Of a DNA stretch of 7,425 nt, positions 1-6,100 are shown in pieces. The notes under the pieces are model-generated. The model searched no databases. It was not told the origin of the DNA and saw only the letters and a program-made list of their open reading frames with translations. Source of the stretch: Alistipes sp. (GTDB lineage Bacteria > Bacteroidota > Bacteroidia > Bacteroidales > Rikenellaceae); the NCBI GenBank assembly GCA_017391665.1, contig JAFOXS010000330.1, positions 1 to 7,425 on the forward strand, in the 5' to 3' direction. Every line of letters starts with the position of its first letter. Position 1 is the stretch's first letter. The translations under genes were made by a program, and so were the position numbers.

Positions 1-566
1 CCTTCGGTGATAACCAGAACTCCACCGCCCTGCTCCTCGGCGAGCTCGGTGGCGTGCTTCAACTGCTTGCGGAGCGACGCCTCGTCGTTGTGACCATATA
101 CAAAGCGCTTGCCTTTGTGCATACGCAAGCCGTCGATGATACATGCGTGGCACTCAGCATCGTAAACCACCACGTCACGCGGAGTGAGCAGGCAGTCGAT
201 AATTGAGATCATACCCTGATAACCGAAGTTCAAAAGGAAGGCATCCTCCTTGCCTACGAACTCAGCCAACTCACGCTCCAGCTGCTCGTGATACTTGGTC
301 TGACCGCTCATCATACGAGCACCCATAGGTGCTGCCATACCAAACTCCTGAGCACCTGCGGCGTCAGCCTTGCGAACCTCGGGATGGTTAGCCAGACCGA
401 GGTAGTTGTTAAGACTCCAGTTGAGCATCATCTTACCGCGGAAACGCATGTGAGGACCCAACTCACCCTCCAACTTGGGGAAAGCGAAATAACCGTGAAC
501 CAACTGCATGTACTGACCAATCGGGCCACCGGTATTCTTCTCTAATCTTTCGAAAATATCTACCAT
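1..566 (-). CDS. PLP-dependent alpha-oxoamine synthase (AOS) family acyltransferase, 5' part only
   Basis: The N-terminal 188 residues of a roughly 400-residue enzyme are present; the gene leaves the window at base 1. AOS enzymes condense an acyl-CoA or acyl-ACP with an amino acid, with decarboxylation, using pyridoxal phosphate. I read it from the ATG at 564-566 as MVDIFERLEKNTGG onward. Family signs are the NNYLGLANHPEVRKA block (residues 53-67), the GARMMSGQTKYHEQLE block (82-97), the glycine-rich NFGYQG turn (113-118), and DAECHACIIDG (136-146), whose His140 should stack on the PLP ring. The PLP-binding lysine lies beyond the edge. The GARMMSG block differs from the GSGGSR/GCAGSR form of AONS, Kbl and Bacteroides serine palmitoyltransferase, so I place it in a separate Bacteroidota clade. 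That clade may include cysteate fatty-acyltransferases for capnine/sulfonolipids; serine palmitoyltransferase remains possible. The family call is firm and the substrate is inference. A promoter lies directly upstream. Confidence 0.85.
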   Translation of the reverse strand, partial: MVDIFERLEKNTGGPIGQYMQLVHGYFAFPKLEGELGPHMRFRGKMMLNWSLNNYLGLANHPEVRKADAAGAQEFGMAAPMGARMMSGQTKYHEQLERELAEFVGKEDAFLLNFGYQGMISIIDCLLTPRDVVVYDAECHACIIDGLRMHKGKRFVYGHNDEASLRKQLKHATELAEEQGGGVLVITE

Positions 567-606
567 AATCGTTTATATTGAGTTATTAGTTTTTCCTTTT
601 GCTATG

Positions 607-638
607 CAAAGAAACACATTTAATTCCTTTTTGACAAA
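607..638 (-). promoter_or_regulatory. Bacteroidota-type promoter for the AOS gene
   Basis: On the minus strand a TTTG -33 box (635-638) is followed after 20 bp by TTTCTTTG (607-614), which matches the -7 consensus TAnnTTTG except for T in place of A. Spacing fits the sigma-ABfr class. Transcription would begin near base 600, leaving a leader of about 35 nt before the ATG at 566. It lies in the 91-bp gap after the GH30 gene, where no hairpin terminator is visible, so read-through from that gene may add to expression. The match is by eye. Confidence 0.55.
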
Positions 639-657
639 TTTTTTATCCTATTATCTC

Positions 658-2235
658 TTATTGCAAATCAATAACAAGTGTGGTTACGCCTCTGGCGGCT
701 ACCTCATACGACATTACGGTGGGCAGTGCCGAGTAGGCCAGATCGTGGCGGGCATCGGTGCGATAGCTCCTGACGCTCTTCACTCGCTTCTGCCACTGTT
801 TGGGCAGAGTGATCTCCACGCCGTGATTCTCAAAATCGGAATTTACAAACACGGCTACTATCTGCCCGCCATCGGGCGAGAGGTAGGCCGTAGCTGCCAA
901 TGTATCGGTATCATCGGCGCCCGCAAGGTCGATACGTTTATAGTTGGGGCGAATAAAACGGCTGAAATTACCCAGCACCCAGAGCATCTTGTTGGCTGAG
1001 ATGTAACCACCCTTATGTATGTCGCCATCGGTTGCATGCAGAGCCACCAGAGCGTGATCGCCCTTGAGCTCCATGGCCTTCCAGTAGCACCACGATACGG
1101 CATTCATATCAACAAAATCGCTATGCATCACACGCGCCATCATCAGCGCAGCCTGAATATCGCCGTGGTTACCCTTCTGCCAGTCATCTGTTATGCCACC
1201 ATACTGTTGCGATGTGGGTAGCAGACACCACTCCGATGAGTGATAATCAAGGCCATACTTTCTGGCCTCAGCCCCCGCCAAAAGGTGTGTTGAGCGCATC
1301 TCCTCGCTGGTGAAGTGATTGTTATAAGGGTGAGCCGTAAACTCCTTGTTTATATGCTTCAGATCGCCAACATAATAAGGCGACTTCTCATCAAAAAACG
1401 TATATAACTGTCGTCCCGGAGTCTCCACCTGATCCTCGCCGAACTGAGACAACATTCCCGGCGTGAACTCATACAGACCCTTGAGCAACATAGTCTCGCC
1501 GATGAAGATACGCACACCATCAAACTTGGTCGAACGCGACAACGCTTCATCGAGAGCCTTCGTCATGCGGTTAATCTGGCTGTTACGCCAGGGTGAGCCC
1601 TCCTGCTTGATGGTTGTCCAGTTCATCTGCGGCTCATTAATCGGGCTGATATAGGGAATATTAAAGCCTTTTTCCATAAGGTGCTCTGTGACATCGACCA
1701 GATACGTGGCATAGTCATCGTAGCAATCATCACGAAGGTTGGCACTGTCGGCTGTCGGGGCATAGCCCTTGCCATTTTTGGTCAGCTGCACCAGCGGAGA
1801 GTTCGAGAAGAGTATAAACTGATTGCAACCGCGATCCTTTGCCGCCTGCATAAAATACTCCTGACCGGCACACTTGCCCCAGTCGTAGCTCTTGCCATCG
1901 ATGGTCTTATAGGACTCGGCACGACGCTGATAGGGATAGATATCCGCCTCTGCCTGCTCCAGGGTGCCTGCGCCGAGATTCACTCGCCACATCGTAAGAC
2001 CAATGCCCACGGGGTTACCCGCAGCATCTGTCTGCTGCGAGAAGAGCAGATCGGCAATATCGCGTTTGGGCACCTCGCCCCAATATTTTCCCACGAAGTT
2101 TCCACTCCACGCATCGGCAGCACCGAAAAACTCAATGGTCTGATACTGCTTCTCGGGATTGATTGAAATCTTCTGCTGGGCCGACAACGAAGTTGTAGCA
2201 CAGAGCAATAGAGCAAATAATAGATTACGTTTCAT
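658..2235 (-). CDS. Secreted GH30 family glycoside hydrolase (endo-beta-1,6-galactanase-like)
   Basis: A 525-residue exported glycosidase. Residues 1-19 (MKRNLLFALLLCATTSLSA) form a signal peptide with a cleavage site before QQ; there is no lipobox. The rest fits a GH30 (clan GH-A) TIM barrel followed by a beta-sandwich from about residue 430 that closes the chain with GVTTLVIDL. The early block QTIEFFGAADAWS (32-44) is the usual GH30 entry strand. The acid/base is Glu201 in SPINEPQ (197-203) and the nucleophile is probably Glu335 in HSSEW (332-336). The QEGSPWRN stretch (211-218) after the acid/base resembles the QEGCP motif of beta-1,6-galactanase-like GH30 enzymes, so galactan side chains such as those of arabinogalactan proteins are the best substrate guess; a glucan or xylan is not excluded. 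The ATG at 2235 is 15 bp downstream of the lipoprotein gene, indicating co-transcription. The family is firm, the subfamily tentative. Confidence 0.87.
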   Translation of the reverse strand: MKRNLLFALLLCATTSLSAQQKISINPEKQYQTIEFFGAADAWSGNFVGKYWGEVPKRDIADLLFSQQTDAAGNPVGIGLTMWRVNLGAGTLEQAEADIYPYQRRAESYKTIDGKSYDWGKCAGQEYFMQAAKDRGCNQFILFSNSPLVQLTKNGKGYAPTADSANLRDDCYDDYATYLVDVTEHLMEKGFNIPYISPINEPQMNWTTIKQEGSPWRNSQINRMTKALDEALSRSTKFDGVRIFIGETMLLKGLYEFTPGMLSQFGEDQVETPGRQLYTFFDEKSPYYVGDLKHINKEFTAHPYNNHFTSEEMRSTHLLAGAEARKYGLDYHSSEWCLLPTSQQYGGITDDWQKGNHGDIQAALMMARVMHSDFVDMNAVSWCYWKAMELKGDHALVALHATDGDIHKGGYISANKMLWVLGNFSRFIRPNYKRIDLAGADDTDTLAATAYLSPDGGQIVAVFVNSDFENHGVEITLPKQWQKRVKSVRSYRTDARHDLAYSALPTVMSYEVAARGVTTLVIDLQ

Positions 2236-2250
2236 ACTGTATTTAGGTTG

Positions 2251-3105
2251 TTAATTTTTCTCCCACCAGCTTACATACTCCACCTCCTCGGCCGTCAGGG
2301 CACGATCGTAGATGGCTATGCCGCCAATATCGCCCTTGAAGAAGTTGCCGATGCGCTTATTGACAAACACTGCACCCACGGTAAAATCCGAACCATTGTC
2401 GCCAATACCATCGGGGAAGTAATAAGGATTCTTCACCTGACGCAAGCCCTCGGGGTAACCCTCGAAGCCCGTGGTGTGGTCGATCAGCTCCTCCTCACGC
2501 TCCTCAAACTTGCCGTTGAAGTAGGAGCGGATATACTCGCCATCGTAGGTAAATGCCACGGCGCACCACTCATCTGCAGGAACACGCTGCGGCGACGCCG
2601 AGTAGTCAATCGAATAGGGGAACGGCGGTGTAGGCTTTCCCGTGCGAGAGATGTGGCCGCACACCTGGTTGCGGCCATTGTAGTGCGGCAGCGACACGAA
2701 CAGTCCATACTGACGCTTGCCACCATCCTCATACTCGTTCCACATTCCAGCAACGAAACCTATCTGCTCGGCAGTCCATTTAACCCACGCCACGACGGTC
2801 ACCTCGCCACTCTGGACATTCAGTCCGCCCGTCTCGGCATAAGGGATATAGAGGTAATCATCGCCATCGAAATGCAATGCCCTGCCAGACAAGGGTCCTT
2901 CGGCAACCAATGTAGGCATAGAGCCATGCTCACCTTGCAATGTTGCATCCTCGCCCGTTGCCGAGAGAAAATCCTCACCCGCAAAGTCCCAGTATGCCAC
3001 AAGATTAGGCACGCTCTCAAGACGGCGAGCCACCTCGGTACGACTGTCGCACCCCGCGGCAACAAAAAGCGCAAAGGCAAGGGTTAAAATGGAAATGATT
3101 CTCAT
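2251..3105 (-). CDS. LamG-type (concanavalin A-like lectin) lipoprotein
   Basis: A 284-residue lipoprotein, likely glycan-binding. I chose the ATG at 3103-3105 rather than the in-frame start at 3183 because it begins directly with a lipoprotein signal (MRIISILTLAFALFVAAGC, lipidated Cys19), and the longer start would put about 26 charged residues in front and lie upstream of the promoter box at 3121-3128. Residues about 35-280 look like one LamG/laminin G-like jelly roll: LVAYWDFAG (35-43), LHFDGDDYLYIPY (77-89), VTVVAWVKW (102-110), EWCAVAFTYDGEYIRSYFNG (179-198), and the end FKGDIGGIAIYDRALTAEEV (256-275) typical of such domains. After Cys19 comes DSRTEV, with no clear acidic surface-export signal, so surface versus periplasmic location is open. 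It is the first gene of a two-gene unit with the GH30 enzyme, suggesting it binds that enzyme's substrate. No catalytic residues are recognised; a GH16-like or other enzymatic role cannot be ruled out. Confidence 0.82.
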   Translation of the reverse strand: MRIISILTLAFALFVAAGCDSRTEVARRLESVPNLVAYWDFAGEDFLSATGEDATLQGEHGSMPTLVAEGPLSGRALHFDGDDYLYIPYAETGGLNVQSGEVTVVAWVKWTAEQIGFVAGMWNEYEDGGKRQYGLFVSLPHYNGRNQVCGHISRTGKPTPPFPYSIDYSASPQRVPADEWCAVAFTYDGEYIRSYFNGKFEEREEELIDHTTGFEGYPEGLRQVKNPYYFPDGIGDNGSDFTVGAVFVNKRIGNFFKGDIGGIAIYDRALTAEEVEYVSWWEKN

Positions 3106-3120
3106 AAGGTTTAATTTATG

Positions 3121-3128
3121 CAAAGATA
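3121..3128 (-). promoter_or_regulatory. -7 box for the LamG lipoprotein / GH30 unit
   Basis: The minus strand reads TATCTTTG, a perfect match to the Bacteroidota -7 consensus TAnnTTTG, 15 bp upstream of the lipoprotein ATG. No TTTG box is found at the normal 19-21 bp spacing (the nearest, in CTATTTGTATT, is about 35 bp away). The promoter may therefore be weak or depend on an activator. The 5' leader would be only about 10 nt. Confidence 0.5.
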
Positions 3129-3220
3129 GCGAAAAAAGGGCGTCGGTGTACCGCCGAGCAATACAAATAGATTGTCGGCACACTTAAAATAGGTATTTAT
3201 ACTTATCTCGGAAGAAAAGT

Positions 3221-3230
3221 TTGCGCGCAA
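3221..3230. other. 10-bp palindrome in the divergent promoter region
   Basis: TTGCGCGCAA is a perfect palindrome in the 183-bp gap between the divergent lipoprotein gene and pyrH. It lies about 25 bp upstream of the pyrH -7 box, a position where a regulator could bind. It is short and may be chance. The remainder of the gap holds the two -7 boxes and otherwise nothing I recognise. Confidence 0.2.
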
Positions 3231-3255
3231 GGTGTGATATAACGGGATTTTTTCT

Positions 3256-3263
3256 TATCTTCG
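3256..3263 (+). promoter_or_regulatory. -7 box for the pyrH operon
   Basis: TATCTTCG matches TAnnTTTG with one common substitution (C for T) and ends 25 bp before the pyrH ATG. The upstream TTTG at 3220-3223 is 32 bp away, too far for a normal -33 box, so that half is poorly conserved. It is the only visible promoter for the three-gene operon. Confidence 0.45.
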
Positions 3264-3288
3264 CAAAAAGATATAAAGATTTTTAGTT

Positions 3289-3999
3289 ATGAAATACAAT
3301 AGAATACTTCTCAAATTGAGCGGAGAGTCGCTTCAGGGCGCACAACGATATGGTCTTTCACCCGAGGTTTTGCAGTCATACGCCGAGCAGATCAAGGCTG
3401 CCGCAGCAACAGGTGTGCAGATTGGCATTGTTATTGGCGGCGGTAACATATTCCGTGGCCTGCAGGGCGCAAAGAAGGGTTTTGACCGCGTGAAGGGCGA
3501 CCAGATGGGTATGCTCGCAACGATCATCAACTCGCTGGCACTGCACTCGGCTCTGGAGGACAATGGCGTGAAGGCCAAGGTATTGACATCGATTCGCATG
3601 GAGCCCATCGGCGAGTACTACTCAAAGGCAAAGGCTATCGAGTATCTGGAGGCTGGCTATGTGGTGATCATCGGCGGTGGTACATCTAACCCCTACTTCT
3701 CGACCGACACCGCATCGGCATTGCGCGGCATCGAGATCGAGGCCGAGGTGATGTTCAAGGGCACACGTGTGGATGGCGTCTATACGGCCGACCCCGAGAA
3801 GGATCCCACAGCCACGAAGTTTGACAAAATTACCTTCGACGAGGTGTACAACCGCGACCTGAAGGTGATGGATATGACCGCTTTTACACTCTGCAAGGAG
3901 AATGGTCTGGACATCATTGTCTTCGACATGGACACCGAGGGCAACCTGGCAAAGGTACTCAACGGCGAGCAGATCGGCACGCTGGTTTGCAAGGAGTAA
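3289..3999 (+). CDS. pyrH: UMP kinase (uridylate kinase)
   Basis: Bacterial UMP kinase phosphorylates UMP to UDP with ATP in the cytoplasm, a step in making all pyrimidine nucleotides. At 236 residues it has the normal length for this hexameric, amino-acid-kinase-fold enzyme, which is unrelated to eukaryotic UMP/CMP kinase. Visible motifs are KLSGESLQG (9-17, phosphate binding), GGGNIFRG (50-57), DQMGMLAT (71-78, UMP site), GGGTSNPYFSTDTA (129-142) and DGVYTADPEKDPTA (162-175, nucleotide binding). The ATG gives the standard MKYNRILLKLSGE opening; no Shine-Dalgarno sequence is evident, as is usual in this phylum. It heads an operon with a thioredoxin-like gene (31 bp gap) and frr. The usual upstream partners rpsB and tsf are absent here, replaced by a divergent glycan-related unit. 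Nothing is missing or broken. Confidence 0.97.
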   Translation: MKYNRILLKLSGESLQGAQRYGLSPEVLQSYAEQIKAAAATGVQIGIVIGGGNIFRGLQGAKKGFDRVKGDQMGMLATIINSLALHSALEDNGVKAKVLTSIRMEPIGEYYSKAKAIEYLEAGYVVIIGGGTSNPYFSTDTASALRGIEIEAEVMFKGTRVDGVYTADPEKDPTATKFDKITFDEVYNRDLKVMDMTAFTLCKENGLDIIVFDMDTEGNLAKVLNGEQIGTLVCKE

Positions 4000-4030
4000 A
4001 TTTATTATAATAACCTAAAAGAGAACGACT

Positions 4031-4582
4031 ATGAACATTAAAAATTTCGGCCGTAAGGCATATATCATTTTGGCAGCCATTGCCCTCATCGCAATCGCTG
4101 CTCCTGAGAGCGTCATGGCACAGGATCGTGCCGAGATCGAGGCTACAACACTTGTAAAGCCCGGACAGAAGGCTCCCGATTTTACCGTAGAGATGGTCGA
4201 TGGCCAGAAGGTTACGCTCTCTTCGCTCAAGGGCAAGATCGTGCTTATCAACTTCTGGGCGACATGGTGCCCTCCCTGCCGCGAGGAGTTCAAGCGCGTG
4301 CAGAAGGATATCATTGACCACTTCAAGGGTCAGGATTTCGTATTCCTGCCCATCTCACGCGGCGAGAAGAAGGTAACCGTAGATCAGTTCCGCGACAAGC
4401 AGGGCTACACCTTCCCGATGGGTCTGGATCCTACGCAGGAGATATACAAGAAGTATGCATCAAACTATATCCCCCGCAACTTTGTCGTAGGTAAGGATGG
4501 CAAGATAATCTATGTTTCGGTAGGTTACGAAGCTTCGGAGTTTGAGGCAATGATTAAGGCCATCGAGGCTGCTTTGAAATAG
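4031..4582 (+). CDS. TlpA/ResA-like periplasmic thioredoxin-fold protein
   Basis: A 183-residue exported thiol-disulfide oxidoreductase. Residues 1-30 are a signal peptide (positive start MNIKNFGRK, hydrophobic core YIILAAIALIAIAA, cleavage after VMA); no lipobox cysteine is present, so the protein should be soluble in the periplasm. KPGQKAPDFTVEMVDGQKVT (43-62) is the usual AhpC-TSA/TlpA opening, followed by LKGKIVLINFWATWCPPCRE, with redox cysteines Cys80 and Cys83 in WCPPC. The cis-proline is Pro148 in NYIPRNFVV, and KDGKIIY (155-161) forms the following hairpin. The family reduces cysteines of apocytochromes or other exported proteins, or acts in stress defence; the partner is unknown. 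It sits 31 bp after pyrH and 26 bp before frr, in the same operon, an unexpected place for a periplasmic redox protein. Family and location are firm; the specific role is unknown. Confidence 0.92.
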   Translation: MNIKNFGRKAYIILAAIALIAIAAPESVMAQDRAEIEATTLVKPGQKAPDFTVEMVDGQKVTLSSLKGKIVLINFWATWCPPCREEFKRVQKDIIDHFKGQDFVFLPISRGEKKVTVDQFRDKQGYTFPMGLDPTQEIYKKYASNYIPRNFVVGKDGKIIYVSVGYEASEFEAMIKAIEAALK

Positions 4583-4608
4583 AAACAAAATAAATAAAGA
4601 TAACTACT

Positions 4609-5166
4609 ATGGATACTAAAACAATTATCAATGCGGCAACCGACCGTATGAAGCGTACGGTAGATCATCTGGACGAGGAGTTGCTCAACATCCGCGCCGG
4701 CAAGGCTTCGACCAACGTACTGAATAGCGTATTTGTCGATTACTACGGCTCACAGACTCCCGTATCGGGCGTAGCAAGTGTGACCGTGCCCGACGCACGC
4801 ACAATCCTGATTCAGCCCTGGGACAAGAATATGATTCGCCCCATCGAGAAGGCTATCATCGACTCAAACATCGGCCTTACACCTTCGAACAACGGTGAGA
4901 CCATCCGTCTGACTATTCCCCCTCTCACTGAGGAGCGTCGTAAAGAGCTCGTAAAGCAGGTAAAGAGTGTTGGTGAGACTGCTCGTATCAGCCTGCGTAA
5001 TGCACGCCGCGATGCTGTGGAGGCATTCAAGAAGGCTCAGAAGGAGGGTATGCCCGAGGATGAGGCTAAGGATGGCGAGACACAGGCACAGAAGCTGCTG
5101 GAGAAGTTCTCAAAGCAGTTGGATGCTCTGATGGAGGCCAAGGAGAAGGAGATCATGACTGTGTAA
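4609..5166 (+). CDS. frr: Ribosome recycling factor
   Basis: RRF works with EF-G in the cytoplasm to split the post-termination ribosome so that its subunits can be reused. The 185 residues equal the E. coli length. Domain I, the three-helix bundle, is formed by about residues 1-30 and 105-185, and domain II by about 31-104. Hallmarks are LLNIRAGKAS (25-34), VTVPDARTILIQPWDKNM (58-75), NNGETIRLTIPPLTEERRKE (94-113), and ISLRNARRDA (127-136) with the conserved arginine region needed for ribosome binding. It is the last gene of the pyrH operon, 26 bp after the thioredoxin-like gene and 20 bp before a strong terminator. The start is the only one giving the family N-terminus; its upstream region has no clear Shine-Dalgarno sequence. 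Confidence 0.97.
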   Translation: MDTKTIINAATDRMKRTVDHLDEELLNIRAGKASTNVLNSVFVDYYGSQTPVSGVASVTVPDARTILIQPWDKNMIRPIEKAIIDSNIGLTPSNNGETIRLTIPPLTEERRKELVKQVKSVGETARISLRNARRDAVEAFKKAQKEGMPEDEAKDGETQAQKLLEKFSKQLDALMEAKEKEIMTV

Positions 5167-5186
5167 TTACACATAACACGAAACGT

Positions 5187-5217
5187 AAAGGCTGCCTCTA
5201 CTTCGGCAGCCTTTTTT
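5187..5217 (+). terminator. Intrinsic terminator of the pyrH operon
   Basis: AAAGGCTGCC (5187-5196) pairs with GGCAGCC plus its T run (5205-5214) across the 8-nt loop TCTACTTC; six T residues (5212-5217) follow the GC-rich stem. It starts 20 bp after the frr stop codon and ends 20 bp before the next gene. Confidence 0.9.
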
Positions 5218-5237
5218 AACCTAAAACCCAAACTGCA

Positions 5238-6062
5238 ATGAAGAAGATTTTTACACTGCTTTGTGGCGTGATGCTGGCGGCAACAACCTTTGCACAGCAG
5301 GCTCGCGACATACAGGTCATCGGCCACCGTGGAGGTCGCTACGAATTTGAGGAGAATACCCTCGCTGCCTTCAAGGGCTCTTACTCGCAGGGTGTACGCG
5401 CCTATGAGACAGACATTCGCCTGACGGCTGATGGCGAGCTGGTCATCCTTCACGACGCATCGCTCAAGCGTATGACTGGCGTTGATATGGATGTAGAGAA
5501 ATCAAAGCGCAAGGATATTGAGAAGGTACGCACACTGAAGGGCAACCCTATTCTGTTCCTTGATGAGCTGGCCGACTACTTCTCAACTACGGAGATTCTC
5601 TATATCGAGTGGGAGATGAAGACCGACAACTACACCGAGGAGCAGCTGAAAGGCTACTGCGACAAGGTCTATCAGACGGTTATGAGCAAGCGCCCCGCAA
5701 CAGCGCTCTACATATTCTCATCGTTCGACCACCGTGCTCTGCGCACGATGAAGGAGCGCCATCCCGACGCCGAGTGTATGCTCATCACAGGTAACCCGAT
5801 CAGCGAGCAGACCATAGCCACAACGAAGAGCCTCGGCCTTAAGCGCGTAGCCTGTGGCGTGGATGGCACATCACGTGCGGCTATGAAAACGGCGCACGAA
5901 GAGGGGCTGATCGTGAATCTGTGGCCCGGCGGCTCAATAGAGGATTTTCAGTTGGCATTGGCCTTAGGTGCTGATATTGCCTGCACGGACTATCCCGTCA
6001 AGGTGCTGCAGTTCATCAGCGAGAAGATGCCCTGGATAAAGGGAGCCAAAGATATTAGATAA
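5238..6062 (+). CDS. Secreted glycerophosphodiester phosphodiesterase (GDPD family)
   Basis: A 274-residue exported phosphodiesterase that would hydrolyse glycerophosphodiesters, the deacylation products of phospholipids, to glycerol-3-phosphate and an alcohol. Residues 1-19 form a signal peptide (MKKIFTLLCGVMLAATTFA, cleavage before QQ) without a lipobox. Catalytic features of the TIM-barrel family are complete: His30-Arg31 in GHRGG, Glu39-Asn40 in EENTLAAF, metal ligands Glu57 and Asp59 in YETDIRLTADGE, the second catalytic His72 in ILHDASL, Glu124 in YIEWEMK, and the closing GADIACTDYP (244-253). It starts only 20 bp after the frr terminator and no clear promoter box is visible there, so either read-through or an unrecognised promoter drives it. 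Its stop codon overlaps the shared terminator with the convergent DUF4954 gene. The exact substrate is not known; teichoic-acid-like or surface glycerophosphate substrates are alternatives. Confidence 0.92.
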   Translation: MKKIFTLLCGVMLAATTFAQQARDIQVIGHRGGRYEFEENTLAAFKGSYSQGVRAYETDIRLTADGELVILHDASLKRMTGVDMDVEKSKRKDIEKVRTLKGNPILFLDELADYFSTTEILYIEWEMKTDNYTEEQLKGYCDKVYQTVMSKRPATALYIFSSFDHRALRTMKERHPDAECMLITGNPISEQTIATTKSLGLKRVACGVDGTSRAAMKTAHEEGLIVNLWPGGSIEDFQLALALGADIACTDYPVKVLQFISEKMPWIKGAKDIR

Positions 6063-6100
6063 AATAAAAAAAGGTGTCAAACGACACCTTTTTTTATTTT
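6061..6100. terminator. Bidirectional terminator between convergent genes
   Basis: AAAATAAAAAAAGGTGTC (6061-6078) and its perfect reverse complement (6083-6100) form an 18-bp stem around the loop AAAC. The A and T tracts make it work as an intrinsic terminator on both strands. The plus-strand GDPD stop (6060-6062) overlaps the left edge, and the minus-strand DUF4954 stop (6094-6096) lies inside the right arm, so both genes are terminated by the same hairpin with essentially no spacer. Confidence 0.9.

Noticed and set aside
288..545. Plus-strand open frame opposite the AOS gene
   Set aside because: The minus strand encodes a clearly recognisable PLP enzyme over the same bases; the plus translation has no motifs and no promoter.
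601..657. A terminator for the GH30 gene in the AT-rich gap
   Set aside because: The gap has A and T runs but no GC stem that pairs convincingly; the signals there fit a promoter instead.
2248..3087. 279-residue plus-strand open frame
   Set aside because: It lies fully opposite the lipoprotein gene, which has a signal peptide, a lipobox and a LamG pattern; the plus-strand translation shows no family motif and appears to be a shadow.
3143..3156. Inverted repeat CGGT-GT-ACCG as an operator
   Set aside because: The arms are only 4 bp and occur in a GC-rich patch, so chance is the simpler explanation.
3106..3183. N-terminal extension of the LamG lipoprotein to an in-frame ATG at 3183
   Set aside because: The extension is charged, precedes a complete lipoprotein signal peptide, and starts upstream of the -7 box at 3121-3128; the ATG at 3105 explains the signal peptide.
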